This document shows, in pieces, positions 52,827-61,192 of a stretch of DNA of 64,000 bases. Every line of letters begins with the position of its first letter. Within the stretch, counting starts at the first letter, position 1. The notes below the pieces were generated by a model. The model had not been told where the DNA came from and ran no database searches. It saw only the letters and a program-made list of their open reading frames with translations. This DNA is from Thermoflexus hugenholtzii JAD2. Its GTDB lineage: Bacteria; Chloroflexota; Chloroflexia; Chloroflexales; Roseiflexaceae. The position numbers were made by a program, and so were the translations under genes. The stretch is from contig CAMCVW010000005.1 of the NCBI GenBank assembly GCA_945881915.1, positions 62,001 to 126,000 on the forward strand, in the 5' to 3' direction.

Positions 52827-54356
52827 ATGACGGAAGTTGCCACGCACTGTCCATACATTGGTCTCAAACAGAACCGTGCGATTCGATTCTCAACTGCCAC
52901 TGCAGAACATCGTTGCTATATCAGTGGTGATGCGATGGATATCCCGGTCGATCAGGCGAGTTATTGCCTGACACAGTTTCACACACAATGTCCATTATAC
53001 ATGGGAAGTGTTGCAGCGCACAACCGAGGGACTGCAATTCCTGCCGCACCGCGCAAGCCAGCGTCACGTGAACGCGACTCCGCAATCGCAATGGCACAGC
53101 CCGATGCATATGCATCAAGCCCAGACGTCTACGAAGAAGATTGGGCATCGGCGCAGCGTGCAGCACGACGTGCCGCGGCGCCTTCGCCACGCCGCCAAAG
53201 CGGGATTCCCACGTCGGTATATGGCTTAGTGATCGGTTTGCTAGTGGTAGGTGTGTTCATCTATTTCTACGCTGGCACGTTGTTAGGCCCAGGAAGTCCC
53301 ACAAATACGAGTGCTATTGTGGCCACACAAGCAGCGTTTGAACCGTTACCGACCGAGGTACCGACGCTTGCTGCTGTCGTTCCTGCAGTCATTGATACGC
53401 CTGTTCCAAGCGCCCAAGAGAGCACAGCGACGCCTGAATCAGCTGCCATCCCACCTGTTGCGAGTCCTACCGTTCCGCCTCGTGCGACAACAGCGGCCCA
53501 ACCGGCAAATGCAACCGAAACTGCCGTCGCAGCAGTTGTACCGACTGCCGCATCAAAAAACATGAATGTGAAGCTCTACTACGCTGACGAATCGGGACAA
53601 TTCTTGATTCCCGTGATGCGTTCGATCGATGTTCCAGGCAAAAAAATTGCTACCGCAGCACTGGTGGCATTGTTCACCGACCCACGCAATGGGCTGACAC
53701 GGATCGTGTTGCCCGACGTTCAACTGCTATCTATTGCCATTCTCGATGGCACTGCGGTACTCGACTTTAATAAACGACCAACGGGACCTGGCGATGTACG
53801 GGGATTAGCAGCCATTGCTTTGACGATGTATCAGTTTGATACCATTAGCAAAGTCAAATTTCTGATAAATGGCACGGAATTGCCCACCGAAAACGGAATC
53901 CCGTATGTCAAAACAGCGACGTTGAATACATGGAATCCTGCAAACTTGACGCCCGCAGGCAGCACCGCTGTAACCGTCTCGTTTGTCGCGCGGAATGGCA
54001 AGCACGACGTCGCACTCACCAAACTGGTGGACAAAACTGCAAATGTTGCCGAGGCATCTGCGCGTGCCCTTCTGGATGGCCCAGGCCAATATGCAACGGT
54101 GCTCAAACGAGTCATCCCCGAAGGAACACAGTTGCGCGGAATTCGCATCGAAAAAGGCATCGTCACCGTCGACTTCACGCAACCGTTTGTGAATGCAACC
54201 GACAAAAATGCGGCAGTTCGAACGGTTGCGAGCACCCTGACATCCATTAATGGCATCAAAGCAGTCCAAATTTTGGTCGAGGGCGCTTCGCTCGCAGGTG
54301 TGTGGGGGAATGACTATAACCGTACCTTCGAACGACCACCGCTCAGCGCTGAATAA
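52827..54356 (+). CDS. membrane-anchored GerMN protein with cysteine-rich N-terminal module
   Basis: The 509-residue protein starts with a cytoplasmic module containing CPYIGL, HRCYISG, YCLTQFHTQ and CPLYMG; this four-cysteine pattern recurs at the N-terminus of Chloroflexota membrane proteins and probably binds metal. A linker leads to one transmembrane helix (about 131-150), a Pro/Thr/Ala-rich stalk, and two GerMN domains (about 247-345 and 385-490), here recognised by VTVDFTQPFVNAT-type strands. GerMN domains occur in spore-germination and cell-envelope proteins. GGAG precedes the ATG. Its role is unknown; an envelope sensor that signals inward to the cysteine module is one possibility. 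Confidence 0.9.
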   Translation: MTEVATHCPYIGLKQNRAIRFSTATAEHRCYISGDAMDIPVDQASYCLTQFHTQCPLYMGSVAAHNRGTAIPAAPRKPASRERDSAIAMAQPDAYASSPDVYEEDWASAQRAARRAAAPSPRRQSGIPTSVYGLVIGLLVVGVFIYFYAGTLLGPGSPTNTSAIVATQAAFEPLPTEVPTLAAVVPAVIDTPVPSAQESTATPESAAIPPVASPTVPPRATTAAQPANATETAVAAVVPTAASKNMNVKLYYADESGQFLIPVMRSIDVPGKKIATAALVALFTDPRNGLTRIVLPDVQLLSIAILDGTAVLDFNKRPTGPGDVRGLAAIALTMYQFDTISKVKFLINGTELPTENGIPYVKTATLNTWNPANLTPAGSTAVTVSFVARNGKHDVALTKLVDKTANVAEASARALLDGPGQYATVLKRVIPEGTQLRGIRIEKGIVTVDFTQPFVNATDKNAAVRTVASTLTSINGIKAVQILVEGASLAGVWGNDYNRTFERPPLSAE

Positions 54357-54371
54357 GTGCAATATGCAAGG

Positions 54372-54403
54372 AACCGCCCCATGGCGTAAGCCACGGGGCG
54401 GTT
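54372..54403. terminator. bidirectional terminator after the GerMN gene
   Basis: A 14-bp stem with one mismatch (54372-54385 with 54390-54403, loop GTAA), followed by AATTTAT, between two convergent genes. Confidence 0.75.
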
Positions 54404-54417
54404 AATTTATGTACCGA

Positions 54418-54762
54418 TTAGCCGCGTAATCGTGCGATTGCTGCGGTGAGGTCGGCGTGGGATGGTGCAAAGTCTGGGGTATCGGCAAACATCAACATGT
54501 CCAGGACGTTTTCAATCAGAGCATCGCCGGCATCAAAATCATCGAGATCATCGGTTTCGTCTCCGTTGCTGTCTGTGTCAGGATCTTCAGGCTGTTCGAT
54601 GATGTCTTGATCATCACTGTTCAATGAATGAAAAGCTTTGAGTGCCCAGGCTGACAGTGCCTCGATGGTGACTGTGCCGTTCAGATGTGCTTCTATCGCT
54701 TGAACGATAAACGATTTTTGTTCGATGATATCTCGATCGAGCAAGGATGCAGGAGGAAGCAT
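54418..54762 (-). CDS. small acidic protein of unknown function
   Basis: About 114 residues if it begins at ATG 54762; a longer frame to 54849 would overlap the end of rseP. The N-terminal half is helical (IIEQKSFIVQAIEAHLNG, IEALSAWALKAF), the middle very acidic (DTDSNGDETDDLDD), and the end helical (DLTAAIARLRG). No domain is recognised. It follows rseP by 40 bases and probably ends the rpsB-rseP transcript. It may be a real small cytoplasmic protein; its N-terminal start is the weakest part. Confidence 0.52.
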   Translation of the reverse strand: MLPPASLLDRDIIEQKSFIVQAIEAHLNGTVTIEALSAWALKAFHSLNSDDQDIIEQPEDPDTDSNGDETDDLDDFDAGDALIENVLDMLMFADTPDFAPSHADLTAAIARLRG

Positions 54763-54802
54763 GAGGGTTCCGTTCTGTATAACTCCGTCTGCCAGCGACG
54801 CG

Positions 54803-55906
54803 CTACTTACCGAATATTGAGGTGCCCGAAATCCATCCCTGTACATCACTCACCGTGACGACGACCATGAGCAGCATCAGCAGCGCAAAGCCGGCAAAGT
54901 GAACTCTTGCCTCGTATTCAAGTGGGATGCGCTTGCGGCGAACGAATTCGATGATGGCAAATAAGATGTGACTACCGTCCAGTGCAGGAATAGGCAATAG
55001 ATTGAACACCGCCAAATTCAAACTGATGATTGCCATCCAATTGAAGTACCCGATCCAACCATCGCGTTCGATGATTTCACCAGTACCACGAGCCATCCCT
55101 ACGATGCCAGTCATACTTGCATTATCGATTTTGGGGGATAAGCCTAAAAGGCTTTTCAGCCAACTAAACAGACCATCCACCATCGAGACTGCAACCAGAT
55201 AGGTGGTTTTTGCACCATGGACTACCGCGGTTGTGAGTGTGGCATCTTCGATGTGTGAATTGCTCATATACCCAAAACCAAATCCCGCGGTACTCGACGA
55301 TTCTTGGTACGACCATGGACCGGGAGTAATTGTCAGAGTCTGCTCGGTACCTTTTCGGAGGATGATCATGGGTATGGCAGTACCCACGTTTGTCTCTGCA
55401 ACCGGACCAATTTTGACATCGCGTGTGATAACACCACTTTCTCCGATTTGGAGCACGATGTCGTCGGTGAGGAGTCCTGCGCGTGCAGCTGGTGAATCAG
55501 GGAACACCTGATTGACAACGAGGCCGTTATCATAGACTGGTATACCGACGCTCAATGCAATCCCGGTATAGAGGATTGCTGCGACTGCGATATTCATTAT
55601 CGGACCCGCCGCGAGAATCAAAATGCGTTGGTAGATGGGTGCTTCGCGGAGGCTTCCTATTCCGTAACTCGCGTTGTCTCCGCTGTTACTGCTAAACTTC
55701 ACAAAGCCACCGATGGGGAGCCAATTGAGGGTGTATGCTACTCCATTGCGCGTCGCTAATACCTTGGCACGTGGAGGAAAGCCAATGCCAAACTCATCTA
55801 CGGGAATACGAAAAAAGCGAGCGGTTAAAAAATGCCCAAGTTCGTGTGCGATTACCAATATTCCGAGCAAAACAAAAAATCCGAGCAGCGAAACCAAAGC
55901 GCTCAT
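54803..55906 (-). CDS. rseP: site-2 intramembrane metalloprotease
   Basis: The 367-residue protease has zinc motif HELGH in the first helix (IAHELGHFLTARFF), GGFVKF, one PDZ domain (about 115-185: AARAGLLTDDIVLQIGES), and the second metal block NLLPIPALDGSHIL. It cuts anti-sigma factors or signal-peptide remnants inside the membrane. The usual dxr gene between cdsA and rseP is missing; a 78-base gap holds only the leader. An acidic small protein follows. Confidence 0.96.
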   Translation of the reverse strand: MSALVSLLGFFVLLGILVIAHELGHFLTARFFRIPVDEFGIGFPPRAKVLATRNGVAYTLNWLPIGGFVKFSSNSGDNASYGIGSLREAPIYQRILILAAGPIMNIAVAAILYTGIALSVGIPVYDNGLVVNQVFPDSPAARAGLLTDDIVLQIGESGVITRDVKIGPVAETNVGTAIPMIILRKGTEQTLTITPGPWSYQESSSTAGFGFGYMSNSHIEDATLTTAVVHGAKTTYLVAVSMVDGLFSWLKSLLGLSPKIDNASMTGIVGMARGTGEIIERDGWIGYFNWMAIISLNLAVFNLLPIPALDGSHILFAIIEFVRRKRIPLEYEARVHFAGFALLMLLMVVVTVSDVQGWISGTSIFGK

Positions 55907-55984
55907 GTGAACCTCTTCTATGACTACATCTTTAGTGTACTGGTGTGCACGACGAATTGTGTGAAAAGAACATGAGGGTATGTT

Positions 55985-56869
55985 TCAGAGTGCGTATGTG
56001 ATGATGTAGTACATGACGGGAACCGTGAACAGTATCGAATCAATACGGTCCAGCATGCCGCCATGTCCGGGGAGAATCGATCCAGCGTCTTTGACACCGA
56101 GCTGACGTTTTATGTGTGATTCAGCCAAATCACCAATCGGACCGAGAATCCCGGCGACTGCTCCTAAGCCGATCGTTGTGAGGAGCGAAATGGGCAGGCC
56201 GAATAATGACGCGACTCCAATTGCGGTGAGAATCGCACCCACAAATCCACCAATGCTCCCTTCCCATGTTTTTTTGGGGCTGAGTCGTGGGGCGAGTGGT
56301 GTTTTGCCAAAGCTGCGACCGGTGAAAAACGCAAAGGTGTCTGCTAACCAAGTGGTTGCGAGGGTGAACACAATCCACGCAAACCCGGAGCTTACCTGCA
56401 TGCTCAGCGGCGCAGGAAGAAGCGGGGTATCGACCGTGCGCATCAGTATGAGATGTGACAACAGAAGTGGAATGTAGCACATCGTGGCGAGGCTGAGTGC
56501 CCACGAATAGAGTGGCTGGTCTTCTTCTGAGCGTAGAACTGCTATGCAGAGCGACAAAACCGTGCCGATGACCATAACAGGTGTCAACATCACGACCGAA
56601 TTCGGTGAGCGGAGGGCCGCCCCAATCAACGCACCCGCAAAAATATACCAGAATGGAATGTAAGGTCGCAGATTTCGCTCGGCCATGCTCGAAAACACTT
56701 CGGCCAAACATATGAAAGCGGCGATGAACACCACCACAGCGACACTGGTGACAGACCACCAGAGGAGTGCGATGAGCACAGGCAGTAACGGAACGACCGT
56801 TATTATGCGTTGCAAAACGGGGTTAGGCTTTCGAGCCAATTCCCCCGTACCTGCGGTCTCGTTTGCCAT
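55985..56869 (-). CDS. cdsA: phosphatidate cytidylyltransferase
   Basis: The 294-residue membrane enzyme makes CDP-diacylglycerol for phospholipid synthesis. It has about eight helices and the C-terminal signature: GDLAESHIKR and GSILPGHGGMLDRIDS. The start at ATG 56869 lies inside uppS, an overlap of 47 bases, with no clear ribosome site; a later TTG could be the true start, but the frame is certain. Operon with uppS upstream and rseP downstream. Confidence 0.94.
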   Translation of the reverse strand: MANETAGTGELARKPNPVLQRIITVVPLLPVLIALLWWSVTSVAVVVFIAAFICLAEVFSSMAERNLRPYIPFWYIFAGALIGAALRSPNSVVMLTPVMVIGTVLSLCIAVLRSEEDQPLYSWALSLATMCYIPLLLSHLILMRTVDTPLLPAPLSMQVSSGFAWIVFTLATTWLADTFAFFTGRSFGKTPLAPRLSPKKTWEGSIGGFVGAILTAIGVASLFGLPISLLTTIGLGAVAGILGPIGDLAESHIKRQLGVKDAGSILPGHGGMLDRIDSILFTVPVMYYIITYAL

Positions 56870-57551
56870 AATCGTCTATCGCTTGCTGTAACAATTGCGG
56901 TGTGAAGTCCGGCCAGTAGACCTGGGTCGGCCAATACTCGCTGTAGGCTGCTTCCCAGATCATGAAATTCGAAAGACGCCATTCGCCACTGGTGCGAATA
57001 ATCAAATCGAGATCCGGAACTCCTTGACTCGAAAGATGCGCACTCACGAGTTGTTCGGTCACTCCTTCGGCTGAGACACCACTGTTGATAATGGATTTGA
57101 CCGCATTCACGATGTCTTGACGACCGCTGTAATTGAATGCAACACACAACGTGATGCGGTCGCAATGGGCAGTGCGTGCCACAGAGTAGCGAATTTTTTC
57201 AGCAAGTTGTGGAGCAATGCCATCTAACGAGCCCAGGTGTTGGATGCGGACGTTCTCTTTGATGAGGGTGTCCACTTCGCGGTCGAGGAATTCCCCCAAG
57301 AGAAGCATCAATCCTTGCACTTCGAGGGAAGGACGACGCCAGTTTTCAGTCGAAAAAGCATAGAGCGAGAGATACTTGATTCCCATATCAGCTGCGGCGC
57401 GGATGATCGGTTGGATGTTTTCGACTCCGGCACGGTGCCCTGCATGGCGAGAACGTCCTTTTTGGGCAGCCCAACGTCCATTGCCATCCATAATGATGCC
57501 AATGTGCAGAGGGATGCGTTGATGTGCAGAGGAGGGCGTTTCAGCTGTCAT
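56823..57551 (-). CDS. uppS: isoprenyl (undecaprenyl) diphosphate synthase
   Basis: The 242-residue cis-prenyltransferase builds the lipid carrier for cell-wall and glycan units. Asp in IGIIMDGNGRWA is catalytic; YAFSTENWRRP and the C-terminal LIIRTSGEWRLSNFMIW are conserved. AGGT is seven bases before the ATG at 57551; the longer frame overlaps frr. Confidence 0.96.
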   Translation of the reverse strand: MTAETPSSAHQRIPLHIGIIMDGNGRWAAQKGRSRHAGHRAGVENIQPIIRAAADMGIKYLSLYAFSTENWRRPSLEVQGLMLLLGEFLDREVDTLIKENVRIQHLGSLDGIAPQLAEKIRYSVARTAHCDRITLCVAFNYSGRQDIVNAVKSIINSGVSAEGVTEQLVSAHLSSQGVPDLDLIIRTSGEWRLSNFMIWEAAYSEYWPTQVYWPDFTPQLLQQAIDDYGKRDRRYGGIGSKA

Positions 57552-57558
57552 GGTGTAC

Positions 57559-58116
57559 CTAGATTTCCAGCACTTCTGCCTCTTTGTGGGCACCGATGAG
57601 CTCGAGCTCTTTGGTCGCTTTATCGACGAGTTCTTGGACTTTTTCGCCACCGCGACGTTGTTCGTCTTCCGAAATCATTTTTTCGGATTCGAGTTCCTTC
57701 AACGATTCCAATCCTTCACGGCGGACGTTGCGGAGCGCGACTTTACTCTCTTCGAGACGGGATTTGACTTGCTTGACGAGCTCACGACGGCGATCTTCGG
57801 TGAGCGGTGGCAGGTTTAACCGAATGAGGCGTCCATCGTTGTTGGGGTTCAAGCCGAGTTCGGAGATTTTGATTGCCTTCTCGATGGACTTGATCATACT
57901 TGCGTCGAATGGTTGGATGACGATCATACGCGGGTCGGGAGTGGTAATTGATGCCATTTGATTAAGCGGCATCATATCGCCGTACGCTTCGACCTGAAGG
58001 TGTTCCACTAAGGAAGGAGTGGCACGGCCGGTGCGTATGCTGACGAGGGAATGACGCAATGCTTCTGCGGTCTTCTTGAGGCGCACATCTGTGTCTTTGA
58101 GCACTTCGTTAATCAT
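57559..58116 (-). CDS. frr: ribosome recycling factor
   Basis: The 185-residue factor splits post-termination ribosomes with [22 protein letters not shown] and [17 protein letters not shown] mark the two-domain, three-helix family. AAAGG precedes the ATG, six bases after the pyrH stop. Confidence 0.97.
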   Translation of the reverse strand: MINEVLKDTDVRLKKTAEALRHSLVSIRTGRATPSLVEHLQVEAYGDMMPLNQMASITTPDPRMIVIQPFDASMIKSIEKAIKISELGLNPNNDGRLIRLNLPPLTEDRRRELVKQVKSRLEESKVALRNVRREGLESLKELESEKMISEDEQRRGGEKVQELVDKATKELELIGAHKEAEVLEI

Positions 58117-58122
58117 TCAGAA

Positions 58123-58851
58123 TTACCTTTCGTTGCTCACGAGTGTACCGACGTGATCACCCATCAGAATGCGACGAATGGTGCCGGGTTCGTTGGGATT
58201 GAAGACGACAATCGGGATGTGATTATCCATACAAAACGTCAACGCAGTGCTGTCCATTACGGTGAGCCCTTGTTGAATGGCGTCCATATAGGTCAACTTG
58301 TCGTACTTGGTGGCATCGGGATTGCGGCGGGGGTCTGCAGTATAGACGCCATCGACGCCATTCTTGGCCATCAAGACGACTTCGCAGTGCATTTCGGCGG
58401 CGCGCAACGCGGCTGCGGAATCGGTGCTGAAGTACGGATTACCCGTACCTGCTGCGAGAATAACCACACGACGCTTCTCGAGGTGACGCGCAGCACGGCG
58501 GCGTAAGTACGGTTCAGTGACTTCGTCCATTTTGATGGCAGTCATGGTGCGTGTATGCATTCCGTGTCGCTCGAGAGCGTCCTGGAGTGCGAGGGCATTG
58601 ATGATGGTTGCCAACATCCCCATGTAGTGGGACTGGGCTGGGTCCATACCGAGAGCAATCGCTTTTTGACCACCACGCCAGATATTCCCGCCACCGACGA
58701 CGACAGCTATTTCGACCCCGAGTTCATAGACAGCACGTATTTCACGTGCATAGAATTCGAGGACACTCTGGTCGATAGTCTGCTCCTGCGTACCGGCGAG
58801 TGCCTCGCCGCTGAGCTTCAGGAGGATGCGTTTGTACTTCGCGGTAGTCAT
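58123..58851 (-). CDS. pyrH: UMP kinase
   Basis: The 242-residue amino-acid-kinase-fold enzyme phosphorylates UMP. KRILLKLSGEAL, VVGGGNIWRG and LAAGTGNPYFSTDSAA are the ATP/UMP motifs; VVLMAKNGVDGVY is typical. A 15-bp hairpin lies between tsf and this gene, and GGATG precedes the ATG. Confidence 0.97.
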   Translation of the reverse strand: MTTAKYKRILLKLSGEALAGTQEQTIDQSVLEFYAREIRAVYELGVEIAVVVGGGNIWRGGQKAIALGMDPAQSHYMGMLATIINALALQDALERHGMHTRTMTAIKMDEVTEPYLRRRAARHLEKRRVVILAAGTGNPYFSTDSAAALRAAEMHCEVVLMAKNGVDGVYTADPRRNPDATKYDKLTYMDAIQQGLTVMDSTALTFCMDNHIPIVVFNPNEPGTIRRILMGDHVGTLVSNER

Positions 58852-58865
58852 GATTCATCCAATCA

Positions 58866-58899
58866 ATGAACAGCGGAGGCCATCGCCTCCGCTGTTCAT
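58866..58899 (-). terminator. hairpin between tsf and pyrH
   Basis: A 15-bp perfect stem (58899-58885 with 58880-58866, loop GATG) begins six bases after the tsf stop. No T-run follows, so it is more likely an RNA-processing or mRNA-stability element or partial attenuator than a full terminator. Confidence 0.5.
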
Positions 58900-58904
58900 G
58901 TGGT

Positions 58905-59435
58905 TTAGTTGCCGATTTCGTAGCGGGTGAATCGTCGAACGACGACGTTTTCACGCAGTTTGGCGACTGCAGCTTGAATCATTTCTTCGATGGTTTGGGA
59001 TGGGTTGCGGACGTATGGTTGCTTGAGCAGGACGACTTCTTCGTAGTACTTTGCTGCGGTCAAGCCACTGGCTGCAATTTCTGCTTCGCTGACTTGATCG
59101 ATGCTGACGTATTTGGGGTTGACTGCAGCGACATGCATTGCGATATTTTTGCAGAGTTCCAAATAGTCAGGGGTGCGAGCCACAAAGTCGGTTTCGCAGT
59201 TGATCTCGACCATGGCGGCCATTTTGGCACCGTTGTGGATGTATGTTTCGATGCGACCTTCGTTGGCATCGCGGTCTTTGACTTTGTCGCTGACCTTGAG
59301 GCCACGTTCGCGCAACAATTCGATTGCTTTGTCCATGTTGCCGTCGGTCTGATTCAGAATGTCTTTGCATTCCTTGACGCCGGCGCCTGTTCGTTCGCGC
59401 AGCTCTTTGACCATTTGTGCGGATACTTCTGCCAC
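58905..59435 (-). CDS. tsf: elongation factor Ts (short form)
   Basis: At 176 residues this is the short form of EF-Ts, which recharges EF-Tu with GTP. RERTGAGVKECKDIL is the N-terminal UBA-like part; the core has AAMVEINCETDFVART and NIAMHVAAVNPKYV. The second half of the long E. coli form is missing, as in several phyla. It is downstream of rpsB across a hairpin. Confidence 0.97.
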   Translation of the reverse strand: MAEVSAQMVKELRERTGAGVKECKDILNQTDGNMDKAIELLRERGLKVSDKVKDRDANEGRIETYIHNGAKMAAMVEINCETDFVARTPDYLELCKNIAMHVAAVNPKYVSIDQVSEAEIAASGLTAAKYYEEVVLLKQPYVRNPSQTIEEMIQAAVAKLRENVVVRRFTRYEIGN

Positions 59436-59463
59436 AGTGAGCTCCTTTGTCGGTGTTGAGAAG

Positions 59464-59494
59464 ACGGGGAATGGCTATAGTGCACATTCCCCGT
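59464..59494 (-). terminator. hairpin between rpsB and tsf
   Basis: A 10-bp perfect stem (59494-59485 with 59473-59464) with an 11-base loop, ten bases after the rpsB stop. No clear T-run follows, so it may give partial termination or RNA processing that sets the ratio of S2 to EF-Ts. Confidence 0.5.
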
Positions 59495-59503
59495 GACGAA
59501 ATA

Positions 59504-60280
59504 CTATTCTTTGTCGGCGACTTCTGCGCTGGCATTCATCATGGCAGCCTGGGTTTGTCCATGATCTCCACGGGCGGATTCGCGACGGGTCATGCCTTCG
59601 ATGGCTGCATCGGCGATACGCGAGGTCACCAGGCGAATGCTGCGGATGGCGTCGTCGTTGCTTGGGATGATGTAATCAATATTGTCGGGATCACAATTGG
59701 TGTCGACCATGGCGACGACCGGGATGCCGACTTTGATGGCTTCTGCCAATGCCAGTGTTTCTTTGTGGGGATCGACGATGAAAATCGCACCTGGGATGCG
59801 GTCCATGGTCTTGATACCGCTGAACACCTTGTACAACTTTTCGATTTCTTCGATGCGTTTGCCGGCTTCGGCCTTGGTTAAACGAGTGAAGTCACCACGA
59901 TCGCGCTGTGCTTCGAGGTCGGCCAAGTAGCGCAAGCGTCGGCGAATAGTCGAGAAGTTCGTCATGGTGCCGCCCAACCAGCGCTGGGTGATGTAATGCT
60001 GCCCGGCACGGGTGGCTTCTTCTTGGATGGTCTCTTGGGCTTGCTTCTTGGTGCCCACAAACAACACTTTGCCGCCCGCAGCGACCATGTCGGTGATGTA
60101 GTTGTACGCGCCGTTCAATCCGTCGACCGTCTGTTGCAGGTCGAGGACATGGATACCGTTACGCGCTCCGAAAATGAACGGCTTCATTTTGGGATTCCAA
60201 CGGCGGGTCTGGTGACCAAAGTGTGCGCCTGCTTCGAGCAGTGCACGCAATGATGCAATTCGGCTGTTGCCTTCTGTCAT
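59504..60280 (-). CDS. rpsB: ribosomal protein S2
   Basis: The 258-residue protein of the 30S subunit has [35 protein letters not shown] and [23 protein letters not shown], the two S2 signatures. A 20-30 residue acidic tail ends it. TAAGGAG is well placed before the ATG. It heads the long minus-strand operon and has a leader of about 105 bases. Confidence 0.97.
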   Translation of the reverse strand: MTEGNSRIASLRALLEAGAHFGHQTRRWNPKMKPFIFGARNGIHVLDLQQTVDGLNGAYNYITDMVAAGGKVLFVGTKKQAQETIQEEATRAGQHYITQRWLGGTMTNFSTIRRRLRYLADLEAQRDRGDFTRLTKAEAGKRIEEIEKLYKVFSGIKTMDRIPGAIFIVDPHKETLALAEAIKVGIPVVAMVDTNCDPDNIDYIIPSNDDAIRSIRLVTSRIADAAIEGMTRRESARGDHGQTQAAMMNASAEVADKE

Positions 60281-60402
60281 GGGGATTCTCCTTAAAACTT
60301 ACTTGCGTAACCGCCACCCCCGTCAGCCCGGATGAGACGCGAGAAGCGCAGGATTCATCGGTCGGGAGGTGTGTGAATTAGAACACCGCATAAATTATAG
60401 CA
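60281..60402 (-). promoter_or_regulatory. promoter and leader of the rpsB operon
   Basis: On the minus strand TGCTATAAT (60402-60394) is an extended -10 with a perfect core. The start expected near 60387 leaves a leader of about 105 bases with a small GGTGT/ACACC stem near its 5' end. Long rpsB leaders bind S2 for feedback control in other bacteria; that has not been shown here. Confidence 0.6.
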
Positions 60403-60425
60403 TATTTGGAAGGATTTTGCGTCTA

Positions 60426-60917
60426 TCACTCCGCCGAGTTTGACCGTCTTTGATAGCGGAAATCGCAGTGTGTGGCACCTTCCATAATGGTCTGTGTGCG
60501 CGTGAGCTGGATATCGGCAGAAAAACCTTCTATCAACGCTGCATCGCGATTACACGAAAAAACTGCTCCAAATTCTTCCATCCCCAACTCACGATAGAGC
60601 TCAGCGTAACGGCAACGGGTGACATTGAACCCGAAGTTTTGGGCATCTTTGGCAACGACCTCGATGACCAGTGCATCATCCTTGGTCCAGAGTTTGAGCG
60701 AGTCCGCAAAGTTTTCGAGCGTTGCCTCACCGTACACTCGGGCCATTTCGGCGCCTTGGGTGCGGGCTATCTGAGCAATGGTGTCGCGTACGGTCGCAAT
60801 TACTTGTGCACGGTCGGTTGTTTGGGCAAATGCGTCGATGAGCGGACCGAGGAGTCGTGCTTCGACTTCGCGGCGTGTCAAAACGCCAATGGAATTGAGC
60901 GCATCTGGTTTGGTCAT
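60426..60917 (-). CDS. L-2-amino-thiazoline-4-carboxylic acid hydrolase-like protein
   Basis: The 163-residue protein matches the ATC hydrolase family: [39 protein letters not shown], the [12 protein letters not shown] block with cysteine, and [16 protein letters not shown]. Characterised members open a thiazoline ring on the way to cysteine; most are uncharacterised. AGGAGG just before the ATG makes the start certain. It is divergent from the udp pair. Its stop lies only a few bases before the rpsB promoter. Confidence 0.8.
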   Translation of the reverse strand: MTKPDALNSIGVLTRREVEARLLGPLIDAFAQTTDRAQVIATVRDTIAQIARTQGAEMARVYGEATLENFADSLKLWTKDDALVIEVVAKDAQNFGFNVTRCRYAELYRELGMEEFGAVFSCNRDAALIEGFSADIQLTRTQTIMEGATHCDFRYQRRSNSAE

Positions 60918-60940
60918 TGATTCCTCCTGCTTGGTTTTCG

Positions 60941-60958
60941 GCTATACTGCGCGCAGTA
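60941..60958. promoter_or_regulatory. divergent -10 boxes with 14-bp palindrome
   Basis: TATACT (60943-60948, plus) and TATAGC (60946-60941, minus) overlap, and TACTGCGCGCAGTA (60945-60958) is a perfect 14-bp palindrome covering the plus -10 and start region. This layout fits a repressor site controlling both the ATC-hydrolase-like gene and the udp pair. Confidence 0.45.
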
Positions 60959-60979
60959 CTCACTACAGCGAGGTTCGCT

Positions 60980-61192
60980 ATGGCAACGACCACCCCTGAA
61001 CAACGTGCGCGGCGCGGTTGTCACTTCATTATCCTGCTTTTTGCAGTGTTATCCGTTCTCAATTTCTTGGATGGTGGTTCAGCGAGTTTGGCGTTTCGTA
61101 TTTTTGCCGGTTGTTTGATTTTGGCGGTTATTGCCCGCCTTATTGTCGCAACGGACCGACAGCAAGTCGACACACCGGAGGCAAAGCAATGA
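60980..61192 (+). CDS. small two-helix membrane protein
   Basis: The 70-residue product has a basic start (TPEQRARRGCH), two hydrophobic helices (about 15-30 and 36-53) and a polar tail. No family is recognised. GCGAGG precedes the ATG, and its stop overlaps the udp start (ATGA), so it is very likely translated and coupled to udp. An anchor or partner for the phosphorylase is possible but unsupported. Confidence 0.62.
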   Translation: MATTTPEQRARRGCHFIILLFAVLSVLNFLDGGSASLAFRIFAGCLILAVIARLIVATDRQQVDTPEAKQ

